Of a DNA stretch of 64,000 nucleotides, positions 26,686 through 34,891 are shown in pieces. This DNA comes from Motilibacter rhizosphaerae (lineage in GTDB: Bacteria; Actinomycetota; Actinomycetes; Motilibacterales; Motilibacteraceae). The DNA lies in contig NZ_SGXD01000001.1 in the NCBI RefSeq assembly GCF_004216915.1, positions 1-64,000 on the forward strand, read 5' to 3'. A program made the position numbers and the translations under genes. Every line of letters starts with the position of its first letter. Position 1 is the stretch's first letter. The notes below the pieces were generated by a model. The model was not told where the DNA came from. It did not search any database and saw only the letters and a list, made by a program, of their open reading frames with translations.

Positions 26686-27708
26686 TCAGCTCGTCAGCGT
26701 GACCTTGGAGAGCGCGAACGGCTGGTCCACGTCCACGCCGCGGCGCTGGGCGACGACGAGGGCGAGCCGCTGCCCCGGGAGCACGTCGAGGAAGGGCGCC
26801 AGCTCGGGCAGCGGCGGCTGGGGGACCGGGACGCGGACCACGCCGTCCGGGACGTCGCCGGCGCCGAGCGCGATGACGGGGGCGCCCCTGCGCAGCGCGC
26901 TCTCGAGCACCTCGCCGGTGCCGAGGTCCTCCCCCGCGGGCTGCACGACGACCAGCGGCGTACGCGGCCCGACCGCGGCGATGGGGCCGTGCAGCAGGTC
27001 GGCGGCGGACAGCGGCAGCGCGGTCGACCCCGTGAGCTCCGTGAGCTTGAGCGCCACCTCGTGCGCCGTCGCGAACCCCACGCCCCGGCCGGTGACGACG
27101 CAGGTCGGAGCCGCCGCCAGCAGGTCGGCGGCCGCCGCGAGCCCCTCGTCGCTCCCGAGCACCTGCTCCATCAGCGCCGGGACCGCACCGAGCGCCGCGA
27201 GCAGCTCCTCGTCCCTGTCACCGGTCGCGTCGTCGCCCGCCGCGGCGACCAGCACCGCGGCGGCGGCGAGCGAGGTCGTGTAGGTCTTGGTCGCCGCTAC
27301 CGAGCGCTCCGGGCCGGCGTGCAGCTCCAGCGTCGCGTCGGCGCTCGCGGCCAGCGGGGAGGCGGGGTCGTTCGTCACGGCGACGGTCAGGACGCCGCGC
27401 CGCCGCGCGTCGGCGAGGACCGCGACGATGTCGGGGCTCTGCCCGGACTGGCTGATGCCGAGGACCGTGCCGTCGTAGCCGAGGCTGCGGCCCGCCCGCG
27501 CGATCGTCGACGAGGTGGCCAGCCCCACGGCGGTCCCCCGCCGCAGGCCGGCGAGGTACTGCAGGTAGCGCCCCGCGTTGTCCGACGTCCCGCGCGCCGC
27601 GACCCAGACCGGGGGCACGAGCTGCGGCAGCTCCGTCTGCGCTGCGGCGTCGAGGAAGCGGCGGACGGCGGCCGGCTGCTCCTGGATCTCCTGCTCGAGC
27701 AGGCTCAT
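26686..27708 (-). CDS. SIS-domain protein, FrlB/deglycase- or GlmS-isomerase-like
   Basis: A 340-residue protein of two SIS (sugar isomerase) domains without a glutaminase domain. Domain 1 carries ARGTSDNAGRYLQYL and GISQSGQSPDIV, the phospho-sugar loop. Domain 2 carries GRGVGFATAHEVALKLTEL. Members include FrlB, which cleaves fructoselysine 6-phosphate, and AgaS/NagB-II deaminases acting on amino-sugar phosphates. In this operon, with a ROK kinase and an APC permease, it would act last, splitting the phosphorylated sugar-amine. ATG 27708 follows gcgagg at eight bases, and the kinase stop is 15 bases upstream. Confidence 0.85.
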   Translation of the reverse strand: MSLLEQEIQEQPAAVRRFLDAAAQTELPQLVPPVWVAARGTSDNAGRYLQYLAGLRRGTAVGLATSSTIARAGRSLGYDGTVLGISQSGQSPDIVAVLADARRRGVLTVAVTNDPASPLAASADATLELHAGPERSVAATKTYTTSLAAAAVLVAAAGDDATGDRDEELLAALGAVPALMEQVLGSDEGLAAAADLLAAAPTCVVTGRGVGFATAHEVALKLTELTGSTALPLSAADLLHGPIAAVGPRTPLVVVQPAGEDLGTGEVLESALRRGAPVIALGAGDVPDGVVRVPVPQPPLPELAPFLDVLPGQRLALVVAQRRGVDVDQPFALSKVTLTS

Positions 27709-27722
27709 GGTGGTCCTCGCTC

Positions 27723-28709
27723 TCATACGGTGCGTGCTGGTGCGGGCGCGGCATCGTGTCGCGCGTCGACGTCGTCGAGGTGGAGCTCGTCCGGCACCGG
27801 GAGCCCGGCGGCCTCGTACGCGAGCAGGCACGCCCCCGCGAGCGTCGCGCGCTCGCGGAAGTCGGCGCGCACGAGCCGCGGCGGGTACGGCACGGTGGCT
27901 GCGAGCGCGGAGGACAGGCTGCGCAGCAGCGGTTCCGGCGTGCGCAGCATCCCGCCGTAGAGCGCGACGACCTCGGGGTCGAAGGCCACGGCGAGGTTGG
28001 CCACCGCCCGGGAGAGCTCCTCCAGCGCGGCGCCCGCCAGTGCGGCGAGCTCGCCCTCCTCGGGGGTGGCCGGAGCGCGGTGGGCCGCCGAGAGCACGTG
28101 GCCCGCGTGGGCGGGCCGGCCCAGCACCCGTGTCGCCTCCCGCGCCAGGGCCGCGCCGGACACGAGCTCCTCGAGGGGCGCCGCGCCGTCGGCGTACCCG
28201 CGGACGGGAGCGCCCGACGGCACCTGGTACGCGATCTCCAGCGCCGCGCCGTGCGCCCCCCGCAGGACCTGGCCGCCGACGAGCGCGCCGGCGGACAGGC
28301 CCGTACCGAGGTTGACGAGCAGGCCGTCGCTCGCGCCGCGCAGGGCCCCCCACCGGGCCTCCGCGCGCGTCGCCGACTTCACGTCGTTGTCGGCGCGGAC
28401 CGGCGCGCCGAGGCCGCGGCGTACCTCGTCCTCGAGCGCCAGCTCCTCCCACCCCCGGTTGTTGGGCGCGAGCCGGACCCCGTGCGGCTCGACGACCCCC
28501 GGCGAGACGACGCCGACCCCGCTGACATCGATGCCGCTGCGCTGCAGGAGGTCCCGCCCCCCGTCGCAGATGCGGGACACGACGTCGTGCGCTCCCCGCT
28601 CCTCCTCGGTCGCGAACACCCTGCTGGCGAGCACGTTCCCGTCCGCGTCGGCGACCGCAAGGGCGACCTTCGTGCCGCCGATGTCGACGGCGAGCACCGC
28701 GTCGGTCAT
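27723..28709 (-). CDS. ROK-family sugar kinase
   Basis: A 328-residue ROK protein without a DNA-binding domain, hence a kinase or glycomimetic acceptor. The ATP loop VDIGGTKVALAVAD is at the N-terminus and the catalytic Asp in RADNDVKSA (about 118-126). The LVNLGTGLSAG loop is intact. The CxCGxxGCxE zinc motif of many ROK kinases is missing: the equivalent stretch reads LRGAHGAALEIAYQ, without cysteines. ATG 28709 overlaps the permease stop by four bases. It probably phosphorylates the substrate imported by the permease. Confidence 0.88.
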   Translation of the reverse strand: MTDAVLAVDIGGTKVALAVADADGNVLASRVFATEEERGAHDVVSRICDGGRDLLQRSGIDVSGVGVVSPGVVEPHGVRLAPNNRGWEELALEDEVRRGLGAPVRADNDVKSATRAEARWGALRGASDGLLVNLGTGLSAGALVGGQVLRGAHGAALEIAYQVPSGAPVRGYADGAAPLEELVSGAALAREATRVLGRPAHAGHVLSAAHRAPATPEEGELAALAGAALEELSRAVANLAVAFDPEVVALYGGMLRTPEPLLRSLSSALAATVPYPPRLVRADFRERATLAGACLLAYEAAGLPVPDELHLDDVDARHDAAPAPARTV

Positions 28710-30232
28710 CGGGCGGCTCCGGCGCGGCTCGCCGGCAGGTCGAGGGAGACCTCGAGCACCTCGTCGTCGGCGCTGATGCCGGAAGCCTGTGCCTGCAGGT
28801 ACTTCTCCTCGATCGGCTTCGGACCGAACGGCCATTCCCCGCGCGAGCGGGCCCACAGGCCGAAGGCGATCACACCCCCGACGACCCACAGCAGGGAGAG
28901 CTCGATGGGGTGCAGACCGGGGGCGTTCTTGTCGGCGTACAGGTAGACCGTGACCCAGCCGACCGCCGCGAGGATGCTCGGCAGCGGGTAGAGCCACATC
29001 CGGTACGGCCGCGACAGCGTCGGCTGCCGCTGCCGGAGCACGGTGAGCGCGAGGATCTGCGCCAGCGCCTGGACGAGCACCATGACCGCGGTGAGCAGCT
29101 GGATGACGCGGGTGATCGAGGTGAGCTCGCCGAGCACGAAGCCGAGGATCGTCACGGCGCCCATGGCGAGCAGCCCCATGGTGGGGAACTCGTGCTTCTT
29201 GTGCAGCCGGGCGAACGACCGGAAGAAGACGCCGTCACGCGCCGCGTCGTACGGCACGCGCGACCCGGCGAGCAGCCCCGCGAGGACGGAGGTGAAGGCC
29301 GTGAGGAGGATGAAGACGGTGACGACCTTCGCCGCGCCCTCGCCCCACGTCGTCTCGAGCAGGACCGAGGCGACCGAGGAGTACTCGGGTGAGCTGGTGT
29401 CGAGCATCGTGTGCCAGTCCACGACGCCGAGCACGCCGATCTGCATGGCGAGGTAGATGACCATGATGGAGATGACCGCGAGGACGATCGAGCGCGGGAT
29501 CGTCCGTCCGGGACGGCGGATCTCCGCACCGAGGTACGCGCTGGTGTTGTAGCCGAGGTAGTCGTAGACGCCGACGGTGAGACCGCCCGCGAAGCCCACC
29601 CAGAAGCCGCCGCGCGTGATGTCGAAGGCCCCGTGGGGGAACGTGAAGACCTGGTGGGCGTGGAAGTGCGTGTACGCCGCGACGATGACGGTGAGCACCG
29701 TCGCCACCATGATCCCGCAGAGCACGGTCGCGAGGACGCCGATGGAGTCGATGCGCCGCCACAGGATCGCGACGATGAGCAGGATCGCGGCGATGCCGAC
29801 GACGTACGCCTCGGGCTTGGTCATCCCGGGCCAGAGGTAGCCGAGGTAGGAGACGAAGCCGACGATGCCCGTCGACATGATGAGCGGGATGAAGAGCATC
29901 GCCGTCCACACGAAGAGGAACGGCATCAGCCGGCCCGTGCGGTACTGGAAGGCCTCGCGCAGGTAGACGTAGGTCCCGCCGGAGCCGGGCATCGCCGCAC
30001 CGAGCTCGGCCCAGACGAGCCCGTCGGCGAGGGCGAGCAGCGCACCGAAGACCCAGCCCAGGATCGCCTGCGGGCCGCCGAAGGCGATGACCATCGCGGG
30101 GATCGTGATGAACGGGCCGACGCCACACATCTGCGCCATGTTCATGGCCGTCGCCTGCAGCAGCCCGATGCGACGGCGCAGGCGGGGCGCACCAGAGGTG
30201 TCTGCCGGCGGGGGCACGGCGGTGGTTGCCAT
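28706..30232 (-). CDS. APC-superfamily permease
   Basis: A 508-residue integral membrane protein with about 12 hydrophobic segments, the layout of amino-acid/polyamine/organocation transporters. The first broken helix is MCGVGPFITIPAMVIAFGG. SGGTYVYLREAF and YDYLGYNTSAYLGAEIRRPGRTIPRS are typical family loops. ATG 30232 follows AGGAGA. It is first gene of a three-gene operon with a sugar kinase and a SIS-domain enzyme, so the cargo is probably a glycated amino acid, amine or amino sugar rather than a free amino acid; E. coli FrlA is an APC-type fructoselysine permease. That assignment is inference. Confidence 0.88.
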   Translation of the reverse strand: MATTAVPPPADTSGAPRLRRRIGLLQATAMNMAQMCGVGPFITIPAMVIAFGGPQAILGWVFGALLALADGLVWAELGAAMPGSGGTYVYLREAFQYRTGRLMPFLFVWTAMLFIPLIMSTGIVGFVSYLGYLWPGMTKPEAYVVGIAAILLIVAILWRRIDSIGVLATVLCGIMVATVLTVIVAAYTHFHAHQVFTFPHGAFDITRGGFWVGFAGGLTVGVYDYLGYNTSAYLGAEIRRPGRTIPRSIVLAVISIMVIYLAMQIGVLGVVDWHTMLDTSSPEYSSVASVLLETTWGEGAAKVVTVFILLTAFTSVLAGLLAGSRVPYDAARDGVFFRSFARLHKKHEFPTMGLLAMGAVTILGFVLGELTSITRVIQLLTAVMVLVQALAQILALTVLRQRQPTLSRPYRMWLYPLPSILAAVGWVTVYLYADKNAPGLHPIELSLLWVVGGVIAFGLWARSRGEWPFGPKPIEEKYLQAQASGISADDEVLEVSLDLPASRAGAAR

Positions 30233-30261
30233 GGGGTCTCCTGGTGGCTGAAGGTGTGCCC

Positions 30262-30292
30262 ATCGTGGATTAACAAACCTTCTTTTTCAAGA
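30262..30292. promoter_or_regulatory. AT-rich candidate operator between the permease operon and ROK regulator
   Basis: A short AT-rich patch in a GC-rich setting contains ttaacaaa followed by ccttctttttcaag. ROK repressors of actinobacteria commonly bind TTAACAAA-type half-sites. It is placed to control the leftward APC-ROK-SIS operon and possibly the divergent regulator gene. Confidence 0.5.
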
Positions 30293-30334
30293 CCTCGACC
30301 AGACTTCCGTGAGCGCGGCTGGGAGGATGGCGCC

Positions 30335-31513
30335 GTGTCGAGCGTCGCGGGGCTGAGCCCGCAGCACATGCGCCGCGCGAACGAGCGCGCGGTCTTCGAC
30401 CTGCTGCGGAGCGGCACCGCCACCGACGTCCCGGCGCTGGCCGCGGGGACCGGGCTCTCCCGCCCGACGGTGAGCGCCGCGCTGAGCCGGCTCGAGGAGG
30501 CGCGGCTCGTCCGGCGGGACGGAGCGCGCGGCGGGGTCGTGGGGCGCGCGGCGACGCTGTGGACCGTGGACGAGCGCGCCGGGGTGACGGCCTGCGTCGA
30601 CCTCGGTCGCAGCACGACGCGCGTCGCGGTGACGGACCTGCGCGGCGGCCGGCTGGCGGAGCGTACGGGCCGGACCCGCCGCCGCTCCGCGCGCTCAGTG
30701 GTCGAGCAGGCCTCGGAGATGGTCGGCGCCGCCCTCGCGGAGGCGGGCGCGGACCGGGGCGACGTGCTGGCCACGCTCGTCAGCAGCCCCGGGGTCTTCG
30801 ACGCCCAGGCCCGGCGGATGATGCTGGCACCCAACCTCCCGGGGTGGGAGTACGGCCGTGCCGTCGACCTGCTGCAGCAGCACTTCGGCGACGACCTCGC
30901 GCTGGAGAACGACGTCGACCTCGCGGCGCTCGGTGAGCTCCAGGCGCGGGGCGGGCAGGACGCGGACTTCGTGCTGCTGTCGCTGGGCGACGGGGTCGGC
31001 ATGGGGCTGGTGCTGGGCGGCGCGCTGCGCCGCGGTGCGCACGGCCGCGCGGGCGAGGCCGCCTTCGTGCCGGTGTCCGGCGCGGGCACGCCGCTGGACG
31101 AGGCCACCCGGCACCGGGGTGAGCTCGAGGCGACCGTGGGGGTCGAGCCGTTCCTCGCGGCCGCGCGGGCGGCGGGTCTGCCGGCGCGGGACCCGGGCGA
31201 GGTCGTGCGGGCGGCTGGTGCCGGGGACCCGGCGGCCGAGGAACTGCTCGCGCGGACGGCCGAGGTGGTGGCGCACGCGCTCGTCGGGGTGGTCTCCGTC
31301 GTGGACCCCGGACTCGTCGTGGTCGGCGGCGACCTCGGCCTCGCCGGCGGGGCCCTGCTGCTGGAGCGGGTGGAGGCCGCGCTGCGCGCGCGGCTGCCGT
31401 TCACCGTCCCGCGGCTCGAGCTCTCCCGCGCGGGCGCCGGGGCGACGCTCGCAGGGGCGGTCGGCCATGCGGTCGACCTGGCCTGGGAGCGGGCGTTCGA
31501 GCGGCTCCCGTGA
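30335..31513 (+). CDS. ROK-family transcriptional regulator
   Basis: A 392-residue repressor-type ROK protein. The N-terminal winged helix-turn-helix (about 8-70) contains MRRANERAVFDLLR and GLSRPTVSAALSRLEEARLV. The C-terminal ROK sugar-binding domain contains VDLGRSTTRVAVTD, ENDVDLAALGE and GDGVGMGLVLGG. GTG 30335 follows GGGAGG. It stands divergent from the permease-kinase-SIS operon, the usual place for its specific repressor, with the sugar or sugar phosphate as likely inducer. Confidence 0.9.
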   Translation: MSSVAGLSPQHMRRANERAVFDLLRSGTATDVPALAAGTGLSRPTVSAALSRLEEARLVRRDGARGGVVGRAATLWTVDERAGVTACVDLGRSTTRVAVTDLRGGRLAERTGRTRRRSARSVVEQASEMVGAALAEAGADRGDVLATLVSSPGVFDAQARRMMLAPNLPGWEYGRAVDLLQQHFGDDLALENDVDLAALGELQARGGQDADFVLLSLGDGVGMGLVLGGALRRGAHGRAGEAAFVPVSGAGTPLDEATRHRGELEATVGVEPFLAAARAAGLPARDPGEVVRAAGAGDPAAEELLARTAEVVAHALVGVVSVVDPGLVVVGGDLGLAGGALLLERVEAALRARLPFTVPRLELSRAGAGATLAGAVGHAVDLAWERAFERLP

Positions 31514-31576
31514 GCTGTCGGCTGGGCGCTGCCGGGCGGGAGCTGTCGGCTGGGCGCTGTCGGCTAGGCGCTGTCG
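31512..31576. repeat. Short direct repeats after the ROK regulator gene
   Basis: A 20-base unit beginning gagctgtcggctgggc occurs at 31512-31531 and again at 31540-31559. Degenerate cggctaggcgctgtcggc copies run on to about 31576, into the end of the small minus-strand gene. The repeats cover the ROK regulator stop codon, TGA at 31511-31513. Origin looks like slippage or local duplication. Confidence 0.65.
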
Positions 31577-31719
31577 GCGAGGCCGAGCGCCCGGTCGATC
31601 TCCGCGTGGCTCATGGCCTTGTCGGCGTCGGCGGCGGCCACGACCAGCTCGCCGAAGAGCTCGATCTCGGCGAGAGCGGCCGGGTCCTGGATCCGGGAGT
31701 CCGGCTCGAGCACCGACAC
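31564..31719 (-). CDS. Small conserved-type protein, 51 residues
   Basis: A short gene below the usual ORF cut-off. The product starts MSVLEPDSRIQDP (GTG start), has a helix AALAEIELFGELVVAAADAD and ends EIDRALGLADSA. GTG 31719 follows an excellent gaggaggaggc ribosome site, which is the strongest evidence that it is real. I recognise the general pattern from small uncharacterised actinobacterial proteins but know no function. It is acidic and soluble, and stands divergent from a second small gene. Confidence 0.75.
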   Translation of the reverse strand: MSVLEPDSRIQDPAALAEIELFGELVVAAADADKAMSHAEIDRALGLADSA

Positions 31720-31927
31720 GCCTCCTCCTCGTCCTGGACCGTCCGGCGGGATCGGGTGGCTCGCACCGGACCGGTCAAGGCTAACCGTCCGGACCCCGGT
31801 CGTGCACGGGTTGTGGCCAACTCGTCGCAGTCCGGCGACCGACCCCCTCGAACAGCCCCTGTCGGCCGACCGGGTTGGTGACCGGTGGCACTCCCCAGGC
31901 GAGCTCGCAGCCGGTACCGTGGGCGAC

Positions 31928-32161
31928 GTGAGCGGTCACTCGTCCGAGCTGGAGCACCGGGGCAGCTTCGCGCACGCGGTCTGCGCCTGCGGCTGGGCGG
32001 GACCGGGCCGCCGTGCCCTGGCCCGCGCGCGCCGCGACGGCAGCGACCACGCGACGCTCGCAGCGCTGGAGTCGCTGCCGACGGTGCCGGCGCAGGCCGT
32101 GCGCAGCGTCGAGCTGGGCAGCGTCGAGCTCGGGTCCGGCGGGCTGCTCGCCGGCCGCTAG
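31928..32161 (+). CDS. Small Cys-x-Cys-Gly protein, 77 residues
   Basis: A small soluble protein with HAVCACGWAGPGRRALARARRDGSDH at about 16-40: a Cys-x-Cys pair and downstream histidine that could bind zinc, followed by a basic helix. The C-terminus repeats VELGS. GTG 31928 is the start that places the Cys motif near residue 19. It overlaps the converging DUF429 gene by four bases at the stop codons. Function unknown. Confidence 0.6.
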   Translation: MSGHSSELEHRGSFAHAVCACGWAGPGRRALARARRDGSDHATLAALESLPTVPAQAVRSVELGSVELGSGGLLAGR

Positions 32162-32871
32162 GCCCAGACCGCGCAGGCGGTCCCGTCGGGCAGCAGCTCG
32201 GGCGGGTCCGGCAGGCTGCGCGCCCTCCCGTCGCGCACCCGCTCCGCCGACCAGGCGGCCACCGCCGCGTCCAGCACGTCGTCCGGCGCCGCGGCGCCAG
32301 CGGGCCCCAGGTCGGCCGGCAGCACGATCCCGACGCCGGCGAGCAGCGCCACCCGCTCCTGCAGCCCCGCCCACGTGCGCTTCGGGAAGGACGCCGGGCG
32401 GCCGGCCAGCACGGCGTACGACGTCTCGGGGTGGACCTCGACGACGCGCGGCAACCCCGGTGTCCGGCGCCAGGCGTCGACCTCGAGGACCTTGGCCCGC
32501 AGCGCGTACGCCTGGGCGGAGACGCCCTCCCCCGTCAGCGCGCGCTGCGTGGCGTTGGCCGCCGCGTGCGTCTCCTGCTCCAGCGCGGCGCGGACAGGGG
32601 TGCGGAAGAGGGACGAGCGGCGCGCCCCCAGCAGGCGCGCCGCCTCGAGGTCGGCACGGCGCGGCCCGGCGACCGCGAGGCCGACGGGGATGTCGATGCC
32701 CACGACGGCGAGACCGCCCTGCTCCAGCGCTGCGGAGACGAGGCCGGCGATGCCCGCCGCGGCGTACGCGCGCAGCGGCTCCCCCGGCGCCAGCCGGACG
32801 CCGACCCAGCCGCCGCGGAAGGCGTCGACGCCGAGGACGGCGGAGCCCGTCGCGGTGCTCGTCGGCGTCAG
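32158..32871 (-). CDS. DUF429 protein
   Basis: About 237 residues of the DUF429 family, a predicted RNase H-fold nuclease-like domain. The motif VLGVDAFRGGWVGVRL opens the fold, VVGIDIPVGLAV holds a conserved Asp, and FRTPVRAALEQ and DDVLDAAVAAWSA follow. No ATG or GTG lies between the upstream gene's stop and the first conserved strand. The nearest codon is CTG at 32871, which overlaps that stop (C-TGA). The first canonical start in frame is ATG 32994, deep inside the upstream gene. The start is therefore unresolved, and a non-canonical coupled start is plausible. Confidence 0.75.
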   Translation of the reverse strand: MTPTSTATGSAVLGVDAFRGGWVGVRLAPGEPLRAYAAAGIAGLVSAALEQGGLAVVGIDIPVGLAVAGPRRADLEAARLLGARRSSLFRTPVRAALEQETHAAANATQRALTGEGVSAQAYALRAKVLEVDAWRRTPGLPRVVEVHPETSYAVLAGRPASFPKRTWAGLQERVALLAGVGIVLPADLGPAGAAAPDDVLDAAVAAWSAERVRDGRARSLPDPPELLPDGTACAVWA

Positions 32872-33077
32872 GCCTTCGCCACCTTCGCGGTGACGCCCCA
32901 GACGTGCGCCATGTTGACCCGCGCGGAGCCCTTGGCCAGCGGCAGCGTCGTGACCTGACCCTCGCGCATGAGCGTGGAGAGCTGGTCGAGCCACTCGTCG
33001 AGCGTGCGGTCCGCCTCGAACTGGAGCGTGAGCGGCTCGCCGGGCCCGTGGAGGGTGATCTTGTGCGTGTCGGCCAT
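32868..33077 (-). CDS. Hypothetical protein, 69 residues
   Basis: A small soluble protein with an N-terminal beta hairpin (ITLHGPGEPLTLQFEADR), a helix (LDEWLDQLSTLMREG) and a C-terminal strand pair with VNMAHVWGVTAKV. No family is recognised; it resembles small stress- or phage-type proteins only in size. ATG 33077 is 18 bases from the tRNA-Lys 3' end. It lies directly ahead of the DUF429 gene on the same strand, probably as one transcript. Confidence 0.65.
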   Translation of the reverse strand: MADTHKITLHGPGEPLTLQFEADRTLDEWLDQLSTLMREGQVTTLPLAKGSARVNMAHVWGVTAKVAKA

Positions 33078-33094
33078 GCGCCGACGCTACCGGG

Positions 33095-33167
33095 TGGGCC
33101 GCGTGGGGCTCGAACCCACAACCCGCGGATTAAAAGTCCGCTGCTCTGCCAGTTGAGCTAGCAGCCC
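33095..33167 (-). tRNA. tRNA-Lys (anticodon TTT)
   Basis: The 73-base cloverleaf on the minus strand begins GGGCTGC at 33167. The acceptor arm pairs with GCGGCCC, the D arm is GCTC/GAGC, the anticodon loop CTTTTAA is closed by GCGGA/TCCGC, and the T arm carries GTTCGAGC. CCA is not encoded. The downstream plus-strand operon starts about 135 bases away, but no integrase or att duplication is visible. Confidence 0.95.
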
Positions 33168-33261
33168 TCGGGCACAGTCTCGCACCCGCCCGCGCACCCG
33201 GTCGGGGGATCATGGGCTCCGGCCAGGCATCGGAGACGATCGACCGGGGTACGGGTCCGAC

Positions 33262-33281
33262 GGCCCCGGGCGCCCGGGGCC
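33262..33281. other. Perfect GC hairpin before the type VII-like operon
   Basis: ggccccggg (33262-33270), loop cg, cccggggcc (33273-33281), a 9-bp perfect stem about 20 bases before the start codon of the next gene. It could limit translation or transcription of the operon. No protein-binding family can be named. Confidence 0.5.
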
Positions 33282-33302
33282 CTCGAGCGCTGTGGAGGTG
33301 CG

Positions 33303-33602
33303 ATGGGGAACTCCTTCCGCATAGACCCCGGGGCTGCTGACGCGGCCGCGGACCGCTTCGGCGAGGCAGCGAGCGCGCTGCGGGCGGTCGACGTGGCGGG
33401 GCCGTTCGCGCCGGTCGAGGGTGCGCTCCCCGGGTCCGCGACCTCGGTCGCCACGGTGTGGACCTCGACCCGCATGGGCGCGACCGTCCAGGTCCTCGCC
33501 GAGCGGGTGAAGGGCGTCGCGGACGGCACCCACGCCACCGTCGCGAACTACCGCAACAGCGACGGCGCGGGCGCAGGTCGGTTCGGGAGGCTGGCCCGAT
33601 GA
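33303..33602 (+). CDS. EspC/WXG100-like small protein
   Basis: A 99-residue helical protein of type VII secretion-target size. Helix 1 is FRIDPGAADAAADRFGEAASALRAV and helix 2 spans about 55-80, with VWTSTRMG at the turn where WXG proteins carry W-x-G. There is no signal peptide. ATG 33303 follows tggaggtgcg. Its stop overlaps the next start by four bases, so it is coupled to the large WXG protein, as small ESX partners usually are. Assignment rests on size, helix pattern and context. Confidence 0.6.
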   Translation: MGNSFRIDPGAADAAADRFGEAASALRAVDVAGPFAPVEGALPGSATSVATVWTSTRMGATVQVLAERVKGVADGTHATVANYRNSDGAGAGRFGRLAR

Positions 33603-34891
33603 CGTCGCTCTCCGTCGCCCAGGTGGTGGGATGGAAGCCCGAGGCGCTGAGCGAGGCCAGCACCGGCCTCGGCACCGCGCGCGACGCCGTCGAGAGCCAG
33701 GTCGGCCAGGTGAAGAGCGCGCTGAGCGCGCTCGAGGGTGCCTGGGAGGGGCCCACGGCAGACTCGGCGTTCGGGCGGATCCGCACCGAGATCGCGACCG
33801 GCTACGACGTCGTCGACGCGCTCGACGCCGCGCGCAAGGCGCTCGACGGCGGCGCGCGCGACATCGGCAGCACGCGCACGGCGCTGCTGGCCGCGCTGTC
33901 CGACGCCGGCAAGGACGGCTTCACGGTCGGCCCCGACGGGACGGTCACCCCGCCCACCCTGCCGCCGGTCATGACCTCGCCCGAGGACGCGGCGAGCGCG
34001 GCCGCCGCGCGCGACTCGCAGCAGCGGGCGCTGAACTCCGAGGCGGCGAGGCGGGCAGCGGCGATCACGCGCGCGCTCCAGTCCGTCGCCGACGCGGATC
34101 AGCGCACGGCCGACACCCTCACCAGCGTGCAGATCCCGCAGTCGCTCGAGTCCGCGGTGCGGGCGTACGTCCAGCGGCTGGAGAAGAGCCACGACTGGAT
34201 GGGGTCCCTGGGGGCCGCCGGCGCGGGGGCCGCGTCGCTCGGGATGGCCCTGAAGAAGGGCTTCGCGCTGTTCGGCAAGTCGAAAGCGTACGTCAACTGG
34301 TTCCGCAACTCGACCCAGCCGATCTCCGACTACGCGACTTTCGTCAAGAACATGGACGCCGCGGACGCGGCGATGAACGAGCTCCGGCTGGGGGCGGCCA
34401 ACGGCGGAGTCAGCCGGTTCCTCGTGGGCGCGGACGCGGCGCGCGGCCTCGGCAAGGTGTTCCTCCCGCTCACCGTGCTCACCGGCGCGCACGACGCCTT
34501 CACCGGCGGCGGCTACGACGGCGCACGCGGCTGGGCGACGCGGGGACTCGGTGCCGCGGGAGCCGTCGGAGCCGGTGCGCTCCTGCTCGACGCCGCGCCG
34601 ATCGCCGTCGCCCTGGGTCCCGTGGGTCTCGCGGTCGCCGGCGGCGCGGTGCTCGCCTACGGCGCCTGGAGCGCCGGCAACTACATCTGGGACCACCGCA
34701 AGCAGATCGGCCACTTCGTCTCCAAGGCCGCCGACTGGGTCGGCGACCGGGGCAAGGAGATCAGTCAGACGATCGACAAGGGGATCCAGGTCGGCAAGGA
34801 CCTCGTCTCGCACGCGGCGTCCGGCGTGGAGCACGCGGTCGAGAACACCGGCAAGGGGATCCTCCACGTCGCGAGCTTCGGGATCTTCTGA
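33599..34891 (+). CDS. WXG-domain large protein, probable type VII secretion effector
   Basis: A 430-residue protein. Residues 1-110 form a helical hairpin with GAWEG at the turn (about 50-54), the WXG signature. A long alpha-helical middle follows. Residues about 310-360 are Gly/Ala-rich and hydrophobic (GAAGAVGAGALLLDAAPIAVALGPVGLAVAG), then an amphipathic C-terminal part (HFVSKAADWVGDRGKEISQTIDKG). Such membrane-active tails occur in polymorphic secreted toxins and effectors. No enzymatic motif is seen. It overlaps the EspG-like gene by one base, which suggests that protein is its chaperone. Confidence 0.65.
   Translation: MTSLSVAQVVGWKPEALSEASTGLGTARDAVESQVGQVKSALSALEGAWEGPTADSAFGRIRTEIATGYDVVDALDAARKALDGGARDIGSTRTALLAALSDAGKDGFTVGPDGTVTPPTLPPVMTSPEDAASAAAARDSQQRALNSEAARRAAAITRALQSVADADQRTADTLTSVQIPQSLESAVRAYVQRLEKSHDWMGSLGAAGAGAASLGMALKKGFALFGKSKAYVNWFRNSTQPISDYATFVKNMDAADAAMNELRLGAANGGVSRFLVGADAARGLGKVFLPLTVLTGAHDAFTGGGYDGARGWATRGLGAAGAVGAGALLLDAAPIAVALGPVGLAVAGGAVLAYGAWSAGNYIWDHRKQIGHFVSKAADWVGDRGKEISQTIDKGIQVGKDLVSHAASGVEHAVENTGKGILHVASFGIF

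Noticed and set aside
32868-33077. DUF3107 assignment for the 69-residue protein
   Set aside because: Size fits, but the sequence lacks the pattern I know for DUF3107, so it is left as hypothetical.
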